Shown here piece by piece: positions 7,847-16,326 of a stretch of DNA of 64,000 bases. Under the pieces are notes generated by a model that was not told the origin of the DNA, did not search any database, and saw nothing but the letters and a program-made list of their open reading frames with translations. Source of the DNA: Methylobacterium longum (GTDB lineage: Bacteria > Pseudomonadota > Alphaproteobacteria > Rhizobiales > Beijerinckiaceae); assembly GCF_022179385.1 (NCBI RefSeq), contig NZ_BPQS01000016.1, positions 48,980 to 112,979 of the forward strand, read 5' to 3'. The translations under genes were made by a program, and so were the position numbers. Each line of letters starts with the position of its first letter. Position 1 is the first letter of the stretch.

Positions 7847-9026
7847 AGCGGCCGCCGGGCGGGTGTCGGTGCGGGTGCGGGTCGCGGGCCGCCACGATCA
7901 CGGCCAGCGCCGAGAAGGCGAGCCCGACCGCGCAGACGCCCCGCCAGCCGACCAGCAGGAAGGCCTGCGAGCCGGCATAGGCGCCGAGCGCCCCGAACAC
8001 GAACAGGGTCGTGAACAGCACGGTGTTGATGCGGCCCCGCGCCCCCGGGACCAGCGCGTAGGCGCGGGTCTGGTTGGCGATCAGCGCCCCGTTCATGCCG
8101 ATGTCGATGAGCAGCACGCCGAGCGCCACCGCCAGCAGCGACCACGTGCCCCCCGCCCAGAGCACCACGAAGGAGAGGGCGACCAGCAGGCTGCCGCCGA
8201 GGACCACGGGCTTCGCCCCCCGCCGGTCGGTGAAGCGGCCCGAGATCGGCGCCACGAAGGCCCCGCAGACCCCGATCACCCCGAACAGCCCGGCCCCGGC
8301 GGCGGTGAGACCGAAGGGCGGCCCCTCGACCAGCAGGGCCAGGGTCGCCCAGAAGGCGTTGAAGCCGGCAAACAGCAGCGCCTGCGACAGGCTGGCCGTG
8401 CGCAGGACCGGCTGCGTGCGGGCCAGATGCAGGATCGACAGCATCAGGGCGCGGTAGCGCAGCGGGTGCGTCTGCGCCGTGTGGGGGAGGGTGACCCGCG
8501 CGATGCCCGCCATGGCGAGCGCCACCACGGACGCGACCAGGAAGACCGGCCGCCAGCCGAGATGCGCCCCCAGGAAGCCGCTCGCCGTGCGGGCGAGCAG
8601 GATGCCGGTGAGGAGCCCGGTCATGACTTGGCCGACGATCCGCCCGCGGCTCGCGTCCGGGGCGAGTTCGGCCGCGAACGGGACCGCCTGCTGGGCCGCG
8701 CAGGACAGCACGCCGACCACCAGATGGGCGAGCGCGAGGGAGGCGAGGTTCGGGGCGAGGCCCACGGCCAGCAGGGCCAGGGCGAGGCCGAGGCACTGCC
8801 CGACGATCAGGGCGCGGCGCGGCAGAGCGTCGCCGAGCGGCACCAGCCCGACGATGCCGAGCCCGTAGCCGACCAGGGCCGTGGTCGGCACCCACAGGGC
8901 GGCGCGGTCGCCGAACTCGGCCACGATCAGGCCGAGCAGCGGCTGGTTGTAGTAGATGTTGGCCACGGCCCCGCCGGCGATCAGCGTGAGGCCGAGCCGG
9001 GCCTTCGCGTCGAGGCTCGTGCTCAC
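7839..9026 (-). CDS. MFS transporter, probable drug/metabolite exporter
   Basis: A 395-residue permease with twelve predicted hydrophobic spans. Features include NIYYNQPLLGLIVAEFGD in helix 1, GRIVGQVMTGLLTGILLART in the middle loop and ISGRFTDRRGAKPVVLGG after helix 8. This looks like the exporter group of MFS proteins that includes YnfM/AraJ-like and chloramphenicol-efflux-type members. ATG 9026 is used. The 3' end overlaps cobC by 8 bases, so the two genes are transcribed into each other with no room for a terminator. Substrate unknown. Confidence 0.85.
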   Translation of the reverse strand: MSTSLDAKARLGLTLIAGGAVANIYYNQPLLGLIVAEFGDRAALWVPTTALVGYGLGIVGLVPLGDALPRRALIVGQCLGLALALLAVGLAPNLASLALAHLVVGVLSCAAQQAVPFAAELAPDASRGRIVGQVMTGLLTGILLARTASGFLGAHLGWRPVFLVASVVALAMAGIARVTLPHTAQTHPLRYRALMLSILHLARTQPVLRTASLSQALLFAGFNAFWATLALLVEGPPFGLTAAGAGLFGVIGVCGAFVAPISGRFTDRRGAKPVVLGGSLLVALSFVVLWAGGTWSLLAVALGVLLIDIGMNGALIANQTRAYALVPGARGRINTVLFTTLFVFGALGAYAGSQAFLLVGWRGVCAVGLAFSALAVIVAARDPHPHRHPPGGRST

Positions 9027-9371
9027 GGCTGGATCGGGGGCAGGCCAGCGCGCCGCCGTGGGAGGGCCATGGTCGGGTCCATATGCGGGAGGGAACGGCA
9101 GGGCCCCGAGCGATACGGGCAGAGCGCGCCGCCCGGCAAGCTGCGGCGATGCATCCCTGCCGCCCCGGGCTGCGCCCCTTCACCGGCGTCGCCGCAGCAC
9201 CATATGCCGTCGATGCGGTCCGCACCGGCCCCCATGCGGGCGGTGCCGAGACGTGCCGCAGGGCACGGACCCCGGGCGTCGGGGCGAGCGAGGTTCCGCC
9301 GGAGATACGGACGACGCGGCGGTTTCGTTCCGTGCGGACGCATCCGCCACCGTCGCAACAGGGAGTACGGA
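9027..9371. other. Intergenic region, 345 bp
   Basis: This must carry the promoter of the minus-strand MFS gene and that of the small gene at 9372. The open frames across it on both strands have no recognisable content and I regard them as chance. I see no structured RNA or repeat. Confidence 0.5.
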
Positions 9372-9563
9372 ATGCCGAACTACCGCGTCGATTTCGCCAA
9401 GGAAATCCTCGGTGTGCCCTTCACGATCGGGTCCGTCGAGATCACCCGGGCCCGGGACCCCGAGCGCGCCCGTCGCGCGGCCGAGCTCCGTTTCGCCCGC
9501 CAGCACGGAATCGGCGATTGGCGGGAGCGGGCCGACCTCGCCACCGTGGCCGAGCGGCTCTGA
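9372..9563 (+). CDS. Hypothetical protein, 63 aa
   Basis: A small soluble protein starting MPNYRVDFAKEILGVPF and continuing through TIGSVEITRARDPERARRAA to a charged C terminus. GGGAG at 9361-9365 sits six bases before ATG 9372, and the amino acid mix is natural, so I take it as real. The larger open frame starting at 7863 is antisense to the MFS gene. No domain is recognised. It stands alone between two intergenic stretches. Confidence 0.65.
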   Translation: MPNYRVDFAKEILGVPFTIGSVEITRARDPERARRAAELRFARQHGIGDWRERADLATVAERL

Positions 9564-9807
9564 TCCGCACACGGCGCCGTCACACGCCCTTCGTGCCGGT
9601 CCCTTAGGCGAAGACCTGCGATCCGCGACCGGTCAAGCTCTGGTCGCGGCGGCCGCGCCGCCGTAGAGTGGCGGCGGAACCGGATCCGGCCTCCGCCCGC
9701 GGGCCGGTGGCTCCCGGAATCCGATCCAGCACGCTCCCGATCGACGAGCCGGCGTCGGGGAGCCGAAGGCGCTTCAGGTCCGGGCCGGCGGGGTCAGTGC
9801 AAGGGTC

Positions 9808-11217
9808 ATGGCGGCGATCTCCTTCTTCGGCGACCTGCTTCAGACCATCAGCGAGCGCGGCCGCGACCTGATCGGCATCGGGCGCGGCGACATGGCCTCC
9901 CGGGCCAGCGCCAACGACCTCGTCAAGCTCTGCGAGGACCTGATCTCCCGGCGCGGCGAGGCCTCCGGGGTGGCGCTGGCCCGCCTGATCCTCGACCGCT
10001 ACGCCAGCTTCGGCCAGGTCGAGCGCCACGTCTTCCTGCGGGCCATCGCCCTGGACTTCGACGCGGACCACGCGGCGGTCGACGCCGCGATCGCCGCCTA
10101 CCGCGCCACCCCCTCCCGCGCCCGCCTCGGCACCCTGCACGAGGCCGCCGAGCCGCGCAGCCAGGAATTGATCCGCCGCCTCAACCTCGCCCGCGGCGGC
10201 ACGCTCAGCCTCGTGCGGATGCGCGAGGACCTGTTCGACCTGCGCCGGTCGCTCCGGTCCGGCGAGACGGCAGATCCCGCCCTGCTCGACGCCGTCGACA
10301 GCCTGGACTGCGACTTCGAGCACCTGTTCGCCTCGTGGTTCAACCGGGGCTTCCTGGTGCTGCGCCACATCGACTGGACGACGCCGGCACACATCCTGGA
10401 GAAGATCATCCGCTACGAGGCGGTGCACGCCATCGCGGACTGGGACGACCTGCGCGCCCGGATCGAGCCGCCGGACCGGCGCTGCTTCGCGTTCTTCCAC
10501 CCGGCTCTGGCCGACGAGCCGCTGATCTTCGTGGAGGTCGCGCTGACCGACCAGATCGCGCCGGCCATCGCTCCGATCCTGTCGCAGGCGCGCAAGCCCC
10601 TGCAGCCGCAGGCGGCCAACACGGCGGTGTTCTACTCGATTTCGAACTGCCAGAAGGGGCTCGCCGGCGTCACCTTCGGCAATTTCCTGATCAAGCAGGT
10701 GGTCGAGGATCTCACCCGCGAGATCCCCACGCTCAAGACCTTCGTGACGCTGTCGCCGGTGCCGGGCTTCTCCGCGTGGCTGGCGCGGGAGCGCCGGGCC
10801 GACAGCCCGCAGGGGCTCCTGCCCGAGGACATCGAGACCCTGCGGGCGCTGGACGATCCGGACTGGGCGGCCGACAAGACCCGGGCCGAGGCCGTGCGGA
10901 AGGCGCTGATCCCGGCCGCCGCGGCCTATTTCCTGCGCGCCAAGAACGAGCGCGGGCGCCCCCTCGACCCCGTGGCCCGGTTCCATCTGGGCAACGGCGC
11001 GCGCCTCGACCGCATCAACTTCCTGGGCGACACCTCGAAGAAAGGGCTGGGACAGTCGCATGGTCTGATGGTCAACTACCTCTACGACCTCGCGGCCATC
11101 GAGCGGAACCACGAGACCTACGCCAATCTCGGCACCGTCGTGGCCGCACCGGCCGTGACCCGGGAGTTGCGTGCCAAGCTGCCGCCGCCGCGGGCCGTGG
11201 TGCTCGCCGAGGCGTAG
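9808..11217 (+). CDS. matA: Malonyl-CoA decarboxylase
   Basis: Catalyses malonyl-CoA to acetyl-CoA plus CO2. The 469-residue product has an N-terminal helical part (about 1-200) and a GNAT-fold catalytic part with FHPALADEPLIFVEVALT, the YSISNCQKGLAG segment with the conserved serine, GNFLIKQVVEDL, and the C-terminal RFHLGNGARLDRINFLGD followed by SHGLMVNYLYDL. These match the animal and rhizobial enzymes; length is normal. ATG 9808 has AAGGG only two bases upstream, so translation initiation may be weak. Malonyl-CoA synthetase is two genes downstream, so together they convert malonate to acetyl-CoA, as in the rhizobial mat system. The symbol follows that system. Confidence 0.93.
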   Translation: MAAISFFGDLLQTISERGRDLIGIGRGDMASRASANDLVKLCEDLISRRGEASGVALARLILDRYASFGQVERHVFLRAIALDFDADHAAVDAAIAAYRATPSRARLGTLHEAAEPRSQELIRRLNLARGGTLSLVRMREDLFDLRRSLRSGETADPALLDAVDSLDCDFEHLFASWFNRGFLVLRHIDWTTPAHILEKIIRYEAVHAIADWDDLRARIEPPDRRCFAFFHPALADEPLIFVEVALTDQIAPAIAPILSQARKPLQPQAANTAVFYSISNCQKGLAGVTFGNFLIKQVVEDLTREIPTLKTFVTLSPVPGFSAWLARERRADSPQGLLPEDIETLRALDDPDWAADKTRAEAVRKALIPAAAAYFLRAKNERGRPLDPVARFHLGNGARLDRINFLGDTSKKGLGQSHGLMVNYLYDLAAIERNHETYANLGTVVAAPAVTRELRAKLPPPRAVVLAEA

Positions 11218-11285
11218 AAGCGGCGCCGGCCGGAATCGCGCCGTCGAGCCTTCACCGTCGAGACTTCGCCAGCCCGACTTCGCCG

Positions 11286-11870
11286 TCAGCCCTCCGCCGT
11301 CAGGCGGGCGGCGAAGGCCAGGGTGATGCGCCGGGCCAGGGCCTCGGCGGCCTCGCCCTCCAGGGGAACCCGACGGTCGAGGATCAGGGCCGCCAGCCCG
11401 TGCACCAGCGACCAGGCGGCGAGCGTCAGGTCCTCGGCCGGCATTCCCGAGCCGGCCAGCGCGGCCGCCCGCCGCTCCAGGATCCGGTAGGCCTCGGATC
11501 CGACCGGGTCCCGGCACGGCCTCGTGAACATGAGCCGGAACAGAGCCGGGTGCCGGCAGGCGAAGGTCACGTAGGCCGCCCCCTGCGCGGCCAGCGCCTG
11601 CGCGCCCTGCGCGCCGGCATCGGCCGCCCCCAGCACGGCCGCGAGGTCGGCGAAGCCCCGGGCGGCGACCGCCTCCAGCAGTTCCTCCTTGTCCGCGAAG
11701 TGGCGATAGGGGGCCATCGCCGAGACGCCGCAGGCGCGGGCGGCCGCGCGCAGCGACAAGGCCGCCGCGCCGCCGGTTTCCAGCAGGTCCAGGGCCGTCG
11801 AGACCAGGGCCGCCCGGAGGTCGCCGTGATGGTAGGCCCCGTCCCGATCGGATGTTGACACTGTAAGCAT
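11286..11870 (-). CDS. TetR/AcrR family transcriptional regulator
   Basis: A 194-residue repressor-type protein. The N-terminal TetR helix-turn-helix spans about residues 17-65, with LSLRAAARACGVSAMAPYRHFADKE-like sequence of which the recognition part is GVSAMAPYRHF. The C-terminal part with AWSLVHGLAALILD resembles the WHG ligand-binding domain. ATG 11870 lies inside the left arm of an inverted repeat; GTG 11861 is a possible alternative start. It is divergent from the DUF4188 gene and converges on the malonyl-CoA decarboxylase gene. It probably represses itself and the DUF4188 gene; control of the mat genes is possible but not shown. Confidence 0.88.
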   Translation of the reverse strand: MLTVSTSDRDGAYHHGDLRAALVSTALDLLETGGAAALSLRAAARACGVSAMAPYRHFADKEELLEAVAARGFADLAAVLGAADAGAQGAQALAAQGAAYVTFACRHPALFRLMFTRPCRDPVGSEAYRILERRAAALAGSGMPAEDLTLAAWSLVHGLAALILDRRVPLEGEAAEALARRITLAFAARLTAEG

Positions 11871-11890
11871 CCGGATTCATGTTTACGGTG
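11859..11890. promoter_or_regulatory. Inverted-repeat operator between tetR and DUF4188 gene
   Basis: CACTGTAAGCAT (11859-11870) and ATGTTTACGGTG (11879-11890) are reverse complements at 10 of 12 positions, separated by 8 bases. A perfect TTGACA -35 hexamer for the rightward gene lies at 11855-11860, directly abutting the repeat, so a bound TetR dimer would cover the promoter. The repeat also covers the annotated start codon of the regulator. This is a strong candidate autoregulatory operator. Confidence 0.72.
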
Positions 11891-11914
11891 CATACAAACC
11901 TGGGAGACCGCGTC

Positions 11915-12364
11915 ATGCAAGGTGCCCCCGTCCGCCGGTCCGTGGATCTCTCCGCCTATCCCGATCTCGTGGTGATCTATCTCGGCTTCCGGGACTCCCG
12001 CTGGCGCGGCCTGCGCGCGCTGGTCGGCCTCGGGCGCGGCATTGCGGCCTCGGTTCGGTCGCGGCCGGACGGTCTCCTGGCCCACGAGACCCTGGTCTTT
12101 GGGCTGACCCATGTCGGCATGCGCCAGTACTGGCGCGACCTGGAAAGCCTGGAGCGCTTCACCCGCTCGGAGCCGCACCGCACGTGGTGGCAGGATTTTT
12201 CCCGGGATTCCAAGGGCTCCGGCTTCTGGCACGAAGCCTATGGCCGGGGCGGCATGGAGGCGATCTATGTCGGCATGGCGGCGCCGACCGGTCTCGGCCT
12301 GTTCGCCCCCGAACGGGTACCGGAGGGGGCCTTCCTGTCGTTGCGGCAGCGGCTCACCGCCTGA
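11915..12364 (+). CDS. DUF4188 domain-containing protein
   Basis: A 149-residue protein with VDLSAYPDLVVIYLGFRDSR near the start, then THVGMRQYWRDLESLERFTRS, HRTWWQDF and FWHEAYGRGGMEAIYVGM. These fit DUF4188, a dimeric alpha/beta-barrel family sometimes labelled monooxygenase-like; a function is not established. I chose ATG 11915 with GGGAGA upstream (11903-11907) over the upstream ATG 11879, which would lie inside the operator. Its promoter is shared with the divergent TetR gene, suggesting induction by a small molecule. Confidence 0.8.
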   Translation: MQGAPVRRSVDLSAYPDLVVIYLGFRDSRWRGLRALVGLGRGIAASVRSRPDGLLAHETLVFGLTHVGMRQYWRDLESLERFTRSEPHRTWWQDFSRDSKGSGFWHEAYGRGGMEAIYVGMAAPTGLGLFAPERVPEGAFLSLRQRLTA

Positions 12365-12438
12365 AAGGGCTCGCCGGATGGCCCCTCGGGCGGCTATGGG
12401 TGCGTGAGACCTAGGCCCGCGACAGCTTAAGCCTCACG

Positions 12439-13956
12439 ATGACGAACCACCTCTTCTCCCTGATCCGGGACGGCGTGCCCGATCCCGCCAAGACCGCGAT
12501 CGAGACGCCCGAGGGGCGCCGCTACACCTACGCGGACCTGATCGCCCGGTCCGGCGCCTACGCGGCGGCCCTGCGGGCAGCGGGCGTGCAGCCCGGCGAC
12601 CGGGTGGCCGTGCAGGTGGAGAAGAGCCCCGAGGTCATCCTCCTGTATCTCGGCGTGGTCCGGGCCGGGGCCGTGTTCCTGCCGCTCAACACCGCCTACA
12701 CGCCGGCCGAGATCGGCTACTTCCTGGGCGACGCCGAGCCCGCATTGTTCGTCTGCGACCCGGGCCGGCGCGACGCGCTGACCGAGGCCGCCGCGGGCGT
12801 CCGCACGATCTGGACCCTCGACGGGGCGGGCGGCGGCAGCGCGGCCGACGCGGCGGATCGGCAGGGTAGCGGCGGCGGCGCCTTCGCGGACGTGGTCCGG
12901 GGCCCGGAGGATCTGGCGGCGATCCTCTACACCTCGGGCACGACCGGGCGCTCGAAGGGCGCCATGCTGACGCACGACAACCTCGCGTCGAATGCCCGGA
13001 CCCTCGTCGCGTATTGGCGCTTCACCGCCGACGACGTGCTGATCCACGCCCTGCCGGTGTTCCACACCCACGGCCTGTTCGTGGCGATCAACACGGTGCT
13101 GGCCAGCGGCGGCTCCATGCTGTTCCTGCCCCGCCTCGACCCCAAGCTGATCCTGAGCCTGATGCCCCGGGCCAGCGTGCTGATGGGCGTGCCGACCTTC
13201 TACACGCGGCTCCTCAAGGAGCCCGGCCTCACCCCGGAGGCGGCCAAGGGCATGCGCCTGTTCGTGTCGGGCTCCGCGCCGCTGCTCGCCGAGACGCACC
13301 GGGAATGGCAGGCCCGCACCGGCCACGCCATCCTCGAGCGCTACGGCATGACCGAGACCAACATGAGCACCTCGAACCCCTACGCGGGCGACCGGGTCGC
13401 CGGCACGGTGGGCTTCCCCCTGCCGGGGGTGTCGCTGCGGGTGGTCCCGCCCGAGGGCGGGCCGGCCCTGGGCCCGGACACGGTGGGCATGATCGAGGTG
13501 AAGGGCCCGAACGTGTTCCAGGGGTACTGGCGCATGCCCGAGAAGACCGCCGCCGAGTTTCGGGCCGACGGATTCTTCATCACGGGCGATCTCGGCAAGG
13601 TCGACGCGCGGGGCTACGTCCACATCGTCGGGCGCGGCAAGGACCTGATCATCTCGGGGGGCTTCAACGTCTACCCGAAGGAGGTCGAGACCGAGATCGA
13701 CGCGCTGCCGGGGGTGATCGAATCCGCCGTAATCGGCCTGGGCCATCCGGATTTCGGCGAGGCCGTCACTGCCGTGGTGGTGGGCGGCGCGGGCTGCCCG
13801 GACGAGGCCGGCGTCCAGGCCGCCCTGGAAGGCCGGCTCGCCCGGTTCAAGTGCCCCAAGCGCGTGCTCTTCGTGGACGAACTGCCGCGCAACACCATGG
13901 GCAAGGTGCAGAAGAACCTCCTGCGGGAGGCGCATGCGGCGCTCTACCGGGACTGA
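12439..13956 (+). CDS. matB: Malonyl-CoA synthetase (acyl-CoA synthetase family)
   Basis: Activates malonate with ATP and CoA to malonyl-CoA. The 505-residue ANL-superfamily enzyme has the ATP loop YTSGTTGRSKGAM, ERYGMTETNM (A5), ITGDLGKVDARGYVHIVGR (A7) and the C-terminal catalytic lysine in PRNTMGKVQK. The segment LPVFHTHGLFVAINTVLASG is characteristic of MatB-type synthetases. Length is normal apart from a Gly/Ala-rich insertion around residues 130-150. ATG 12439 is used; the ribosome binding site is weak. With the decarboxylase at 9808 it forms a malonate-to-acetyl-CoA route, with the regulator pair lying between them. Confidence 0.9.
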   Translation: MTNHLFSLIRDGVPDPAKTAIETPEGRRYTYADLIARSGAYAAALRAAGVQPGDRVAVQVEKSPEVILLYLGVVRAGAVFLPLNTAYTPAEIGYFLGDAEPALFVCDPGRRDALTEAAAGVRTIWTLDGAGGGSAADAADRQGSGGGAFADVVRGPEDLAAILYTSGTTGRSKGAMLTHDNLASNARTLVAYWRFTADDVLIHALPVFHTHGLFVAINTVLASGGSMLFLPRLDPKLILSLMPRASVLMGVPTFYTRLLKEPGLTPEAAKGMRLFVSGSAPLLAETHREWQARTGHAILERYGMTETNMSTSNPYAGDRVAGTVGFPLPGVSLRVVPPEGGPALGPDTVGMIEVKGPNVFQGYWRMPEKTAAEFRADGFFITGDLGKVDARGYVHIVGRGKDLIISGGFNVYPKEVETEIDALPGVIESAVIGLGHPDFGEAVTAVVVGGAGCPDEAGVQAALEGRLARFKCPKRVLFVDELPRNTMGKVQKNLLREAHAALYRD

Positions 13957-14076
13957 CCGGCCCGGTCCGCCGCAGGGTGCGCGAGCGCGCGGCGCAAGCC
14001 TGCGCCGCGCGACCCCGGATCGCGCGCACCGGCGTGACCGCGATGCGGACGTCCGGCGCCGAGCTCGGCCCTCAAA

Positions 14077-14877
14077 TCAGAGGTTGTGCGCCGTCCGCTC
14101 GTCCTCCGGCGGCTTGTGGCCGTCCGGATCCGCCACCTTGCGGGCGGCGGCGTTGAGGTTGTCCGGATCGAGGGCGGTCTGGACGAACTCGCGACCGATG
14201 TTGGTCACTTCGCGGGCGTAGCGCAGGCCCTGGTCGCGGACCTCGTCGGCCCAGGGGCCGATGTTCTGGTCCTCCTGGCGGGTGCGCGGCAGCAGCGCGC
14301 CGAGCAGCAGTCCGGCCGCGACGCCGACAACGCCGACGAGGAGCGGGTTGTCATCCACGAAGCGCTCGACCGCGGTGCGGCCGCGGTTGAGGCCCTCGAG
14401 CCCCTGGCTCGTCAAGTCGTCCAGCGCCCGCATGTTGCGGCGGTGGAGGGCACTCCCGCGCTCCCGCGCGTCGTCGTAGACCGCGGAGGCGCGGTCCCGC
14501 GCCTGATCGGCCGCGCCGCCGAGACGGTCGCTGATGTCGTCGGCGAGATCCGACACGCTCCGGCGCGCCTGTCCGGCGAGGTCTGCGGCCCGGTCGCCCG
14601 CCGCCCGGACACCGTCCCTCGCGGCATCCCCCGTCCCGCCGCCCGACGAGCCGCCGGACGACAGCGGTGCGGTTCCCTGCGGAAGCGGGTCGTGCAGGCC
14701 GCGCGGGTCGGGACGGAGGGTGAAATCACCGGCCGCCGCGCCGGGCGCACCCGGATCGCCGAGGCCGGCCGCGTCCGGCCGCAGGCTCCTGTCGCTGGAA
14801 CCGTGCGGCATCCCCGCCTCGGCGGCGAGCTGTTCGGGGATGCTGGAGGAGGGGGTGGTGCCCGGCTTGTCGGTCAT
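14077..14877 (-). CDS. DUF883-like membrane-anchored hypothetical protein
   Basis: A 266-residue protein, last of a four-gene operon. Residues 1-90 are Pro/Gly/Ser-rich and probably disordered. Residues 90-180 are amphipathic with heptad-like stretches such as ADDISDRLGGAADQARDRAS. One hydrophobic segment, NPLLVGVVGVAAGLLLGALL, is followed by a charged helical tail. The arrangement resembles ElaB/YqjD (DUF883) proteins, inner-membrane proteins associated with stationary phase in E. coli. That link is by architecture only. It lies 108 bases after the DUF3618 gene. Confidence 0.65.
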   Translation of the reverse strand: MTDKPGTTPSSSIPEQLAAEAGMPHGSSDRSLRPDAAGLGDPGAPGAAAGDFTLRPDPRGLHDPLPQGTAPLSSGGSSGGGTGDAARDGVRAAGDRAADLAGQARRSVSDLADDISDRLGGAADQARDRASAVYDDARERGSALHRRNMRALDDLTSQGLEGLNRGRTAVERFVDDNPLLVGVVGVAAGLLLGALLPRTRQEDQNIGPWADEVRDQGLRYAREVTNIGREFVQTALDPDNLNAAARKVADPDGHKPPEDERTAHNL

Positions 14878-14985
14878 GACGCTATCCTCGGATGTCGGTC
14901 GTCGGCGGCGCGCGGTCCGCGCGGGCGGCGCCGGTCTTCCCGGCCTGTGGGCCGGACTCAGGTCGTCGGTCTCAGATCCCGCGTG

Positions 14986-15366
14986 TCAGATCTCGGTCGT
15001 GTCGAGCGGATCCCGGGCCGGGCGCACGGTCGGGAGGTCGGGGTCGTATCCGCGGGCCGCGCCGGTGTTCAGGGTCGGCACGCGCTCGGCCGAGACCTGG
15101 GTGCGCCGGCGCTGGGCATCGCGCGCCATCCGGTTGAACAGCAGACCGACGCCGGCCGCGATCAGCAGCACCGGAACGGGGTTGCGGCGCACCGCGTCGA
15201 GGGCGCTGTCATAGGTGGTGTTCAGCGCCGGCACGCGCCGGGCATTGCCCAGCATCTCGTCCACGAGATTCGGCACGGAGAGCCGGCCCTGGATGCGGTC
15301 GATCGTATCGTCGAGCCGAGCGCGACTCTCCTCGATCTCCTTCTCGAGGTCGTTCATCGTACTCAT
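14986..15366 (-). CDS. DUF3618 domain-containing protein
   Basis: A 126-residue protein opening with LEKEIEESRARLDDTIDRIQGRL, the DUF3618 signature, followed by a single hydrophobic segment (PVPVLLIAAGVGLLFNRM) and a polar tail. ATG 15366 overlaps the stop of the upstream holin-like gene as ATGA, so the two are translationally coupled. DUF3618 proteins commonly occur beside holin-like and DUF883-type genes in alphaproteobacteria; their biochemical role is not known. Confidence 0.85.
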   Translation of the reverse strand: MSTMNDLEKEIEESRARLDDTIDRIQGRLSVPNLVDEMLGNARRVPALNTTYDSALDAVRRNPVPVLLIAAGVGLLFNRMARDAQRRRTQVSAERVPTLNTGAARGYDPDLPTVRPARDPLDTTEI

Positions 15367-15800
15367 CCGGATACGCGCTCCGAGAGGGCCTGGGCATCCT
15401 GACGGACCTGACGCGTGGTGCGCGTCGGGGCCAGGGTCGAGAGGGAGAGGACGCTGCGGGCCCACAGCGCCATCCCGAGGGCGAGAACCAGCAGCACGCC
15501 GCCCACGATCAGGGCCGAGAGCCACTCGGAGCCCACGATGGTGGCGAGCCACTTCACCAGGGCGCCGATCAGGACCAGCAGGGCGACCACGGCGAACACC
15601 GCCGAGCCGACCATGCAGGCGAGGCCGACGATGAGCTGGCGGACGTTGCCCGCCATCTCGGCGCGGAACAGCGCGATCTCCTTGCGGGCGAGTTCGTTGG
15701 TCTCCCGCAGGGCATCGCCGATCAGGCTCTGGATGCTGGAAGCACCGGGGGAGGCGCCGGCAGAGGTGCCCGCCTGCCGCGGATCAGGACCCTGGGCCAT
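15363..15800 (-). CDS. Phage holin family (Phage_holin_3_6-type) membrane protein
   Basis: A 145-residue protein with an N-terminal polar stretch, an amphipathic helix (LIGDALRETNELARKEIALF) and two strong transmembrane segments, one near residues 53-85 and the other near 93-115, then a polar tail. This is the pattern of the YqjE/holin 3.6 family, which in spite of its name is chromosomal and unrelated to lysis as far as known. It starts 4 bases after the upstream gene and its stop overlaps the DUF3618 start. Confidence 0.82.
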   Translation of the reverse strand: MAQGPDPRQAGTSAGASPGASSIQSLIGDALRETNELARKEIALFRAEMAGNVRQLIVGLACMVGSAVFAVVALLVLIGALVKWLATIVGSEWLSALIVGGVLLVLALGMALWARSVLSLSTLAPTRTTRQVRQDAQALSERVSG

Positions 15801-15804
15801 GGCG

Positions 15805-16326
15805 TCAGGCCCGGAAGCTGTCGCGGGCGTCGCCGTCCGCCGCTTCGGGCGGCAGGCTCGACGACTTGATGAAGCGGGCGGCGATCAGACCGGCCACGAA
15901 GGTGCCCACCGCCACCGCCACCGGTGCCCGCCGGGCGAAGGATTCGGCCTCGCTGTAGAACTCGCCGAGGCTGCGCCGCTCGATCGAGGAGCCGAGCTGC
16001 TCCAGCCCGTCGGCGGCGCTGTCGAAGAAGGCGCGCACGTTCGGCTTGTCGCCGAGGTCGCGGCCGGAACTGCGGATCGTCTGGGCCAGATCGTGAACCG
16101 ACTGCGCGGCGTCGCTCTTGCGCTGCTCGACATAGGTCTGCGCCTGCAGCCGCGCCGCGTCGAGGAGCCCGCGCCCGCGCTCCGCTGCCACGTCGGCCAG
16201 CCCCTCGACGTCGCCCTGCAGGCCGCGCCACTGAGCGCGCTCGTCCGCAGCCCCGTGCGGCGTCTCGTGGAGCGGATCCGCGAGCGGGTCCTTGTGCGCG
16301 TCCTGCGGGAACTCGTTGCCGGCCAT
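15805..16326 (-). CDS. Stress-operon leader protein with C-terminal membrane segment
   Basis: A 173-residue protein. Residues 1-45 are polar, 45-120 form a long amphipathic stretch with GRDLGDKPNVRAFFDSAADG, and one hydrophobic segment (VAVAVGTFVAGLIAARFI) lies near residues 138-156. It resembles proteins annotated nutrient-deprivation-induced in rhizobia, which I recall from the family name rather than from a defined activity. ATG 16326 has GAGGAG 11 bases upstream. It is the first gene of the operon and sits behind the candidate EcfG promoter. The very long open frame extending to 20430 is antisense shadow. Confidence 0.75.
   Translation of the reverse strand: MAGNEFPQDAHKDPLADPLHETPHGAADERAQWRGLQGDVEGLADVAAERGRGLLDAARLQAQTYVEQRKSDAAQSVHDLAQTIRSSGRDLGDKPNVRAFFDSAADGLEQLGSSIERRSLGEFYSEAESFARRAPVAVAVGTFVAGLIAARFIKSSSLPPEAADGDARDSFRA

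Noticed and set aside
15363..15800. Prophage assignment from the holin-like protein
   Set aside because: No other phage gene is nearby; holin 3.6/YqjE proteins are ordinary chromosomal partners of DUF3618 and DUF883-like genes.
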